From contig JAUIJW010000158.1 of NCBI GenBank assembly GCA_030431085.1, forward strand, positions 1 through 5,671: a stretch of DNA of 5,671 bases, written 5' to 3'. This document shows, piece by piece, positions 5,113 to 5,671 of the stretch (the first letter of the stretch is position 1; each line of letters begins with the position of its first letter). This DNA comes from Bacteroidia bacterium (GTDB lineage: Bacteria > Bacteroidota > Bacteroidia > Flavobacteriales > Flavobacteriaceae). Position numbers and translations under genes: made by a program. A model generated the notes under the pieces. That model saw only the letters and a list, made by a program, of their open reading frames with translations, was not told where the DNA came from and did no database searches.

Positions 5113-5671
5113 TTAAAAGTATAGTTCGTCTGTTCTAAGATTTAAAAACCTTTGCGTTGCGAAAAAAGTACTAAACCAAGTTATAAAGATACCGATTAAA
5201 AAAACGGCTCCAAAAATAATAGCTAATGAAATTCTATCATCCAGTAATCCAAAATCAGGGAAGTATTGATTTAGATAAAAAATGACTATTAAAAGCTCTA
5301 TAATGGCTACTACGGCGCCTATCATACCTAATCTTACGCTACGCCAGATAAAAGGTTTTCTAATAAATCTTTTGGTAGCTCCAACCATTTGCATGGTTTT
5401 AATTGTAAACCGTTTGGCATACACAGATAAACGTATAGAACTATTAATGAGTACTACCACAATTAGAGTAGCGAGGCCGCTAAATATCAATATAAAAAGA
5501 CTAATTTTTTGTACATTTTTAGTCAATAAATCTATTAAGGGTTTATCATAAGATACCTCGGCGACAAAGTGATTATTTTTGTATTTATTTTCGATGTCTT
5601 GCATTTTTTCGGGCGTGACGTATTCTGCTCTAACGTATATGTCTATTGCATTTTTGAGCGGATTGTAACCT
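5113..5671 (-). CDS. ftsX: Cell division ABC transporter permease FtsX, C-terminal part (5' end outside window)
   Basis: FtsX is the membrane partner of the FtsE ATPase. The complex sits at the divisome and activates periplasmic peptidoglycan hydrolases. The last 185 residues are visible. The frame runs open to the window edge, so the Met at 5604 is internal. The visible part starts in the periplasmic domain with the GYNPL block followed by a beta-type stretch. TM2 (about 56-76) comes next, then the cytoplasmic motif KTMQMVGATKRFIRKPF (visible residues 91-107), which is diagnostic for FtsX. TM3 (about 115-133), TM4 (about 147-170) and a short cytoplasmic tail complete it. Full-length Bacteroidota FtsX has about 290 residues, so about 100 are missing. 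It is the first visible gene of a minus-strand operon with DUF3098, uppP and truB. Confidence 0.94.
   Translation of the reverse strand, partial: GYNPLKNAIDIYVRAEYVTPEKMQDIENKYKNNHFVAEVSYDKPLIDLLTKNVQKISLFILIFSGLATLIVVVLINSSIRLSVYAKRFTIKTMQMVGATKRFIRKPFIWRSVRLGMIGAVVAIIELLIVIFYLNQYFPDFGLLDDRISLAIIFGAVFLIGIFITWFSTFFATQRFLNLRTDELYF

Noticed and set aside
5282..5551. 89-codon open frame on the + strand
   Set aside because: It is antisense to the diagnostic part of ftsX and has no domain-like pattern.
1..5671. CRISPR arrays, insertion sequences, tandem repeats, tRNA or rRNA genes, defence systems
   Set aside because: Reading the window showed no repeat-spacer pattern, transposase, terminal repeats or tRNA-like fold. 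All gaps between genes are short (at most 117 bp) and leave no room for a hidden cassette.

Overview
The window looks like a chromosomal core region of a member of the Bacteroidota, most likely a Flavobacteriaceae relative. The basis is AT-rich DNA, starts without Shine-Dalgarno sequences, exact copies of the Bacteroidota -7 promoter box TAnnTTTG upstream of genes, short-chain-type L-threonine dehydrogenase, a DUF3098 gene between ftsX and uppP, and a short TruB without a PUA domain. Every gene reads through intact, and I see no mobile element, CRISPR array, RNA gene or sign of recent transfer.

Layout. Positions 1-509 (+) hold the C-terminal part of a MATE-family multidrug/Na+ antiporter that enters from the left. 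It converges on a 200-residue predicted lipoprotein of unknown function (570-1172, -), with a weak hairpin between them. A 117-bp divergent intergenic region (1173-1289) carries one exact TAnnTTTG box facing each way. To its right, on the + strand, lie L-threonine 3-dehydrogenase (1290-2234), a single-cysteine thioredoxin-fold protein (2279-2881, with its own TAnnTTTG box), and 2 bp further on a 155-residue protein (2884-3351). The last belongs to a flavobacterial family that I recall being labelled 'ABC transporter ATPase', although it has no ATPase motif.

The right half is a tightly packed minus-strand operon read from the right edge: ftsX (partial, 5671-5113), a DUF3098 two-helix membrane protein (5103-4849), uppP (4834-4040) and truB (4037-3348). 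Gaps are 9, 14 and 2 bp. It combines control of septal wall hydrolysis (FtsX), recycling of the undecaprenyl lipid carrier (UppP) and tRNA pseudouridine-55 formation (TruB). The truB end overlaps the end of the 155-residue gene by 4 bp, and both stop codons share TTAA at 3348-3351.

Most of the window is ordinary core genome. The parts least explained by known biology are the coupled pair of monothiol thioredoxin-like protein and 155-residue protein, the DUF3098 protein embedded in the ftsX-uppP operon, and the uncharacterised lipoprotein. I found no convincing evidence of a wholly new system.
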